A DNA stretch of 64,000 nucleotides from contig NZ_CP046172.1 of assembly GCF_011801145.1 (NCBI RefSeq), positions 9,796,001 through 9,860,000 on the forward strand, read 5' to 3'. Below, piece after piece: positions 59,777 to 64,000 of this stretch (position 1 is the first letter of the stretch; each line of letters starts with the position of its first letter). Made by a program: the position numbers and the translations under genes. This DNA is from Nocardia arthritidis (lineage in GTDB: Bacteria > Actinomycetota > Actinomycetes > Mycobacteriales > Mycobacteriaceae). Below the pieces are notes generated by a model, which saw nothing but the letters and a program-made list of their open reading frames with translations, ran no database searches and was not told the DNA's origin.

Positions 59777-62410
59777 GTGACAGCCACCGATGACCGTGGG
59801 CACACGGACTTCCCGCCCGAACCGCCCGGCGAGGACTTCGGGCGGCAGCCACCGCACGATATGGCGGCCGAACAGTCGGTGCTCGGCGGCATGCTGTTGA
59901 GCAAGGACGCCATCGCCGATGTGGTCGAGGTGATCCGGCCCGGCGATTTCTACCGTCCCGCGCACCAGTCCATCTACGACACCATCCTCGATCTCTACGG
60001 CCGCGGCGAACCGGCCGACCCGGTCACCGTCGCCGCGGGCCTGGACCGGCGCGGTGAACTCAAGCGCATCGGCGGCCCGCCCTATCTGGTGACGCTCACC
60101 CAAACCGTGCCGACCGCCGCCAACGCCGGCTACTACGCCGAAATCGTTGCGGAGAAGGCCATTCTGCGGCGTCTGGTGGAGGCGGGCACCCGCATCGTCC
60201 AGTACGGCTACGCGGGCGCCGACGGCCAGGACATCGCCGAGGTGGTCGACCGCGCCCAGGCCGAGGTCTACGAGGTCACCGAGCGCCGCAGCAGCGAGGA
60301 CTTCCTCCCGCTGGAGGAACTCCTGCAACCGACGATGGACGAGATCGACTCCATCGCCAGCCGCGGCGGCATCTCCCTCGGCGTCCCAACCGGTTTCACC
60401 GAACTCGACGAGGTCACCAACGGCCTGCACCCCGGCCAGATGATCATCGTCGCGGCCCGCCCCGGTGTCGGAAAGGCGCTCGCCCTCGACACCCCGCTGC
60501 CAACGCCGACCGGCTGGACCACCATGGGCGAGGTGCAGGTCGGCGACGAACTCCTGGACGCCCATGGTCGCCCCACCCGCGTGGTCGCGGCCACCGAGAT
60601 CCTGCTCGGCCGCCCCTGCTACGAGGTCGAATTCTCCGACGGGACGGTGATTGTCGCCGACGAGCAGCATCAGTGGCTGACCGAGACCCGCGCCTCGCGG
60701 CGGTCCGCGCAGCAGGCCTCCACCGGGTACAACGGATATCGCAACCAGCGCACCTTCGCCGCCGTACGCACAACTGCCGATATCTTGCGGACCCTGCGCT
60801 GCGACACCGCCGATCGCCGGCTCAACCACTCGGTGACGAATACCCGGGCGTTGGAACTGCCGACACGTGAATTGCCGATTCCGCCATACACATTCGGCGC
60901 ATGGCTCGGCGACGGGACGTCCGCGGCGGCACAGCTCACAACAGCGGATCCGGAGATCGTCGCGCGCATCGAAGCGGAGGGGATCGTCGCGATCGCCTCA
61001 TCTACCGCGCCGCTGCGGTACCAATTGCGGCTGCCCGCCGACGAACCGGTCGCCCAACGCGAATGTGCCATCTGTGGCGCGGAATTCGTGCCACAGACCA
61101 GTCAAGTGCGCACCTGTGGCAGGTCATGCGGCGGTAAGGCACGCTTCCACTCCGCACCGGTGCCCGCGCCGACATGCGGCCACTGCGGCGGGCCGTCGAG
61201 TGGTCACCGGATGTGCCAGTCGTGCCGAAACACCGTGGGCAGCGTCCAGGCCCGGCTTCGTACCTTGGAAGTACTCGGCGACAAGCACATTCCAGCCCTC
61301 TACCTGCGCTCCGGGCAAGCGCAGCGTCGCGCACTGCTCGCGGGCCTGCTGGACACCGACGGAACCGTCACCAAGGGCGGCTCGGTCCAGTTCTCGGTGA
61401 CCAGCGAGCGACTGGCCAACGATGTTCGAGAGCTCATCGTCGGTCTCGGTTATCGCTGCCACATCTCCACCAAGCGCGTGCGTGGACGGTCCGAGAAGTC
61501 ATCGATCGCGTACACACTGACCTTCGCCACCGATGACGAGGTTTTCGGACTCTATCGAAAAGCGCTCCTACACAAGGAGCGTAGAGCGGGTCGCAACGAT
61601 GCGCGGTCCGGGTCGCGGTTCATCGTCGCAGTGCGCAAGGTCGACAGCGTGCCTGTGCGGTGTGTGGAAGTCGACAACGCAGACCATCTGTACCTCGCAA
61701 GCCGTTCCATGGTGCCGACGCACAACTCCACGCTCGGTATGGATTTCATGCGGAGTTGCTCGATCAAGCATGGGTTGGCGAGCGTTATTTTCTCGTTGGA
61801 GATGAGTCGCACCGAAATCGTTATGCGGCTGCTTTCGGCCGAGGCGAAAATCAAGCTGGGCGATATGCGTTCGGGGCGGATGAGCGACGACGACTGGACT
61901 CGGTTGGCGCGGCGGATGAGCGAAATCAGCGAGGCGCCACTGTTCGTCGACGATTCGCCGAACCTGACGATGATGGAGATCCGGGCCAAGGCGCGGCGGT
62001 TGAAGCAGCGTCATGATCTGAAACTCGTTGTGGTGGACTACCTTCAGCTGATGACCTCCGGTAAGAAGGTCGAATCCCGTCAGCAGGAAGTCTCGGATTT
62101 CTCCCGAAACCTGAAGCTGCTGGCCAAGGAACTCGAGGTCCCGGTAGTCGCGATCAGTCAGCTGAACCGTGGCCCCGAACAGCGAACCGACAAGCGCCCC
62201 ATGGTCTCCGACCTCCGCGAATCCGGATCGCTGGAACAGGATGCGGATATGGTCATCCTGCTGCACCGCCCCGATGCGTTCGAACGGGACGACCCGCGCG
62301 GCGGCGAGGCCGATCTCATTCTCGGTAAACACCGTAACGGTCCGACGGCCACCATTACCGTTGCGCACCAGCTGCATCTGAGCCGGTTCGTGGATATGGC
62401 CCGCGGCTGA
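59777..62410 (+). CDS. dnaB: Replicative DNA helicase DnaB with intein
   Basis: An 877-residue precursor; removal of the intein (residues 234-650) leaves a 460-residue DnaB. The N-terminal helical domain (DMAAEQSVLGGMLLSKDAI) is followed by a linker and the RecA-like motor. Its Walker A reads ARPGVGK before the intein and STLGMDF after it, so the helicase is inactive until splicing. Walker B is LVVVDYLQLM, and later motifs include VAISQLNRGPE and GKHRNGPTATI. It unwinds DNA at the fork as a hexamer. Start is GTG 59777. Mycobacterium tuberculosis dnaB carries an intein at the same site. Confidence 0.97.
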   Translation: MTATDDRGHTDFPPEPPGEDFGRQPPHDMAAEQSVLGGMLLSKDAIADVVEVIRPGDFYRPAHQSIYDTILDLYGRGEPADPVTVAAGLDRRGELKRIGGPPYLVTLTQTVPTAANAGYYAEIVAEKAILRRLVEAGTRIVQYGYAGADGQDIAEVVDRAQAEVYEVTERRSSEDFLPLEELLQPTMDEIDSIASRGGISLGVPTGFTELDEVTNGLHPGQMIIVAARPGVGKALALDTPLPTPTGWTTMGEVQVGDELLDAHGRPTRVVAATEILLGRPCYEVEFSDGTVIVADEQHQWLTETRASRRSAQQASTGYNGYRNQRTFAAVRTTADILRTLRCDTADRRLNHSVTNTRALELPTRELPIPPYTFGAWLGDGTSAAAQLTTADPEIVARIEAEGIVAIASSTAPLRYQLRLPADEPVAQRECAICGAEFVPQTSQVRTCGRSCGGKARFHSAPVPAPTCGHCGGPSSGHRMCQSCRNTVGSVQARLRTLEVLGDKHIPALYLRSGQAQRRALLAGLLDTDGTVTKGGSVQFSVTSERLANDVRELIVGLGYRCHISTKRVRGRSEKSSIAYTLTFATDDEVFGLYRKALLHKERRAGRNDARSGSRFIVAVRKVDSVPVRCVEVDNADHLYLASRSMVPTHNSTLGMDFMRSCSIKHGLASVIFSLEMSRTEIVMRLLSAEAKIKLGDMRSGRMSDDDWTRLARRMSEISEAPLFVDDSPNLTMMEIRAKARRLKQRHDLKLVVVDYLQLMTSGKKVESRQQEVSDFSRNLKLLAKELEVPVVAISQLNRGPEQRTDKRPMVSDLRESGSLEQDADMVILLHRPDAFERDDPRGGEADLILGKHRNGPTATITVAHQLHLSRFVDMARG
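60476..61726 (+). other. DnaB intein, class 3, with LAGLIDADG homing endonuclease
   Basis: Encodes 417 residues from Ala1 (ALALDTPLPTPTGW) to the terminal THN, followed by extein Ser. Residue 1 is not a nucleophile. Instead the class 3 signature is present: Trp after the block B His (EQHQWL), Cys in block F (VRCVEVD) and Thr in block G (PTHN). The endonuclease motifs are FGAWLGDGT and LLAGLLDTDGT. Between them lies a cysteine-rich insertion (about 61064-61225) with four CxxC-like pairs that looks like two zinc fingers. Splicing joins GVGK to STLG. Confidence 0.92.
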
Positions 62411-62484
62411 TTCGGGGTATCCATCGGCCTTGCGGGCGGCCCGTGTGATCGTTTCGGCCAGTAGGCCGTTCCCGCCGATAGGGC

Positions 62485-63360
62485 TCAGAGGCCGTTTTCG
62501 GCGCGGGAACTGTAGCTGCGTTCTGCGACCTGGACGAAGCTGCGGATCAGCGGGCTGCGAGCGGTTTTCAGCCACGCGACGACGAGATGGCTTGGCGGGC
62601 GATGGCGGAACGGGACGGTGACCAGGCCAGGGGGTAGCGGCTGGTCGACCGGGGCGAGCGCCGACGTTCCGTTCCATAGGACGGCTTGCAGGCATTCCTG
62701 GATCGTCCGCATCGGGGGTGTTACGGCGTCGTGCGCGTCGCCGGTCCAGTAGGCGGTCCATGCTGGGTCAGTGCCGGGTGGCAGCCGGACCCATCGGCGG
62801 GCGGTCAGGTCGACCGGCGACACCGAAGTACGACGGGCGAGTGGGTCGTCGTCACGCATCACGACGCCGACAGGTACCGAGCGCAGGATGCGCATGCTGA
62901 TTCCGTTGTCGTCGAAGGGCGTTCGAGTTAGCGCCACGTCGACGAGCCCGGCGTTGAGCCCGGCCGTCGGATCACCGAGATCGGCTTCGTGAACGCTGAC
63001 GTTGATGTGCGGATGGCGTGCCCGGAACGATGCCACCAGCTGGCCGCAGACGTGCGCGGCGGTATCGGCGAGCGTCCCGATCGTGAGGGTCGCGGCCCCC
63101 GCGGCGGTTCTCACCCGGTCGCGGATCCGGTCGGCTCGCTTCAGCAGTGCACTCGCCTCGTCATACATCGTCGCGCCGGCCGGAGTCAGGACGACGCCCT
63201 TGGGGGTGCGCTCGAACAGGATGACGCCGAATTCGTCCTCGAGCTCCCGGATGGCCCGGCTCAGCGGCGGCTGCGTCATGTGTAGGCGATTCGCCGCCCG
63301 GCCGACATGACGCTCCTGCGCGACCGCCACAAAGTACCGGAGCACACGAAGATCCACCAC
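62485..63360 (-). CDS. LysR-family transcriptional regulator
   Basis: A 291-residue LysR protein. The N-terminal winged helix is LRVLRYFVAVAQERHVGRAA through RLHMTQPPLSRAIRELEDEFG and FERTPKGVVLTPAG. The effector domain follows (LTIGTLADTAAHVCGQLV, RILRSVPVGVVM). The start is GTG 63360 or the next GTG. A perfect ATAC-N7-GTAT site lies 5 nt upstream, and the divergent partial gene is its likely target, probably induced by an aromatic or related substrate. Confidence 0.92.
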   Translation of the reverse strand: MVDLRVLRYFVAVAQERHVGRAANRLHMTQPPLSRAIRELEDEFGVILFERTPKGVVLTPAGATMYDEASALLKRADRIRDRVRTAAGAATLTIGTLADTAAHVCGQLVASFRARHPHINVSVHEADLGDPTAGLNAGLVDVALTRTPFDDNGISMRILRSVPVGVVMRDDDPLARRTSVSPVDLTARRWVRLPPGTDPAWTAYWTGDAHDAVTPPMRTIQECLQAVLWNGTSALAPVDQPLPPGLVTVPFRHRPPSHLVVAWLKTARSPLIRSFVQVAERSYSSRAENGL

Positions 63361-63364
63361 AACA

Positions 63365-63383
63365 CGATACCTACGCGGTATCG
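63365..63383. promoter_or_regulatory. LysR-type operator
   Basis: CGATACC-tacgc-GGTATCG is a perfect 7-bp inverted repeat containing the classic ATAC-N7-GTAT (T-N11-A) LysR box, between the divergent LysR gene and the decarboxylase-like gene. Confidence 0.65.
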
Positions 63384-63465
63384 CGATTGCGGAGATGGAC
63401 TTGGACAGCCGCGATCCGACGGAGAACTGTCGAAAGCGTAGGAGCTGACAAGGAGATCCACGCTC

Positions 63466-64000
63466 ATGACCAACGCCATTCTCAGTATCGGATGCTTCCG
63501 ATACGACACCACGCGGACCCTTTTCGACGGCGGTGCCACTGTCGACGGCAGCGGCGTCACGATGGAAACCGCGGCCACGCTGCCCGAGATCTTCGAACGG
63601 CTGATTCGCGGAAACGAGTTCGACATCGCCGAACTCGGGCTCACGTTCTACCTGCGCCTGCTCGAAACAGGCACGCCGTATATCGCGCTACCGATCTTCC
63701 CGAATCGGGTGTTCCGGCACTCGTGCATCTTCGTGAACACCCACAGTGGCATCACCCACCCCGCACATCTCACCGGACGCACCATTGGAGAATTCGGTAC
63801 CTACGGCCAGGACTCCGGCGTATGGGCCAAAGGGATCCTCACCGACGAGTACGGGTTCCGGCCCGAACGGAACCGCTGGGTTATCGGCGGCCTCGAATCT
63901 CCCACGCCTCCTTTCGATTTCATCCCGCACCCGCATCCGGCCGATCTCGAGGTGACCACCGCGCGGGGCACGACACTGAGCGCGATGCTCGATGCCGGGG
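63466..64000 (+). CDS. 4,5-dihydroxyphthalate decarboxylase-like / NMT1-type binding-fold protein (3' truncated by window)
   Basis: An open frame of 178 codons that runs off the window end. It begins MTNAILSIGCFRYDTTRTLF after AAGGAG. The pattern EFDIAELGLTFYLRLLETG, ALPIFPNRVFRHSCIFVN, YGQDSGVWAKGILTDEYGF and WVIGGLE fits the periplasmic-binding-like fold shared by 4,5-dihydroxyphthalate decarboxylases and NMT1-type solute-binding proteins. There is no signal peptide, which favours the cytoplasmic decarboxylase branch of phthalate or related aromatic catabolism. Divergent control by the LysR gene is likely. Confidence 0.75.
   Translation, partial: MTNAILSIGCFRYDTTRTLFDGGATVDGSGVTMETAATLPEIFERLIRGNEFDIAELGLTFYLRLLETGTPYIALPIFPNRVFRHSCIFVNTHSGITHPAHLTGRTIGEFGTYGQDSGVWAKGILTDEYGFRPERNRWVIGGLESPTPPFDFIPHPHPADLEVTTARGTTLSAMLDAG

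Noticed and set aside
1..64000. tRNA, rRNA or prophage genes
   Set aside because: I looked through the intergenic gaps for tRNA-like cloverleafs and for phage structural or integrase genes and found none; a tRNA scan and covariance search would be decisive.

Overview
The window is high-GC, densely coded DNA with frequent GTG/TTG starts. It is almost certainly from a Corynebacteriales actinomycete close to Nocardia or Rhodococcus. Supports are an actinobacterial myo-inositol-1-phosphate synthase, a glucosylglycerate hydrolase, F420/LLM-type enzymes, and a gene order recalling the Mycobacterium tuberculosis block leuS ... PadR-ino1 - DUF5318 - ponA1 - GT87 - rpsF-ssb-rpsR-rplI - dnaB (the Rv0041 to Rv0058 region). 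That comparison is from memory; the genus is an inference.

Layout. 1-3036: a divergent ketoacyl synthase III-like protein coupled to a HisC-like aminotransferase, then a lipoprotein polysaccharide deacetylase. 3086-5929: leuS (minus). 6303-13348: accessory metabolism (SdpI-like protein, cupin, SBF-like transporter, P-loop kinase, SDR, glucosylglycerate hydrolase, GH25 lysozyme, alpha/beta hydrolase, histidine-rich protein). 13446-15985: a two-gene polar amino acid ABC importer whose binding protein and permease are fused. 16124-24906: LLM oxidoreductase, an orphan UgpC/SugC-type ATPase, F420-reductase-like protein, HxlR regulator with thiolase, TetR with NmrA-like protein, menC, and a metallohydrolase/DUF2786 pair. 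25031-28237: LpqY-SugA-SugB-like sugar importer without an adjacent ATPase. 28547-38817: two PonA1-type class A penicillin-binding proteins flanking tandem GyrI-like genes, ino1-PadR and a DUF5318 protein, then a GT87 membrane glycosyltransferase.

40085-51619 is the most distinctive region: a Ter (TerD-type) stress system. On the plus strand it has a double-TerD protein with a Pro/Tyr/Gln repeat linker, a TerD protein with a degenerate FtsK-like C-terminal part, a 54-residue zinc ribbon, a canonical TerD, a TerC/DUF475 membrane protein and a TerA-like protein. Divergently there is a tightly coupled four-gene operon: coiled-coil protein, HpcH/HpaI aldolase, a 796-residue fusion of phosphoribosyltransferase, TRSP, StiP and PELOTA-like parts, and a HAD phosphatase. 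This matches the predicted nucleoside-like metabolite module of Ter systems. It sits within about 18.5 kb of extra genes lying between the ponA/GT87 pair and rpsF, which also hold an EamA exporter with a CGNR regulator and twin operators, and a NarL/DesK-type two-component operon.

57422-62410 is core: rpsF, ssb, rpsR, rplI, a DnaA-box-like intergenic region, and dnaB interrupted in its Walker A motif by a 417-residue intein with class 3 hallmarks. The window ends with a LysR regulator divergent from a truncated gene resembling 4,5-dihydroxyphthalate decarboxylase. I saw no tRNA, rRNA, CRISPR, transposase or prophage genes. A 48-bp dispersed repeat occurs three times.
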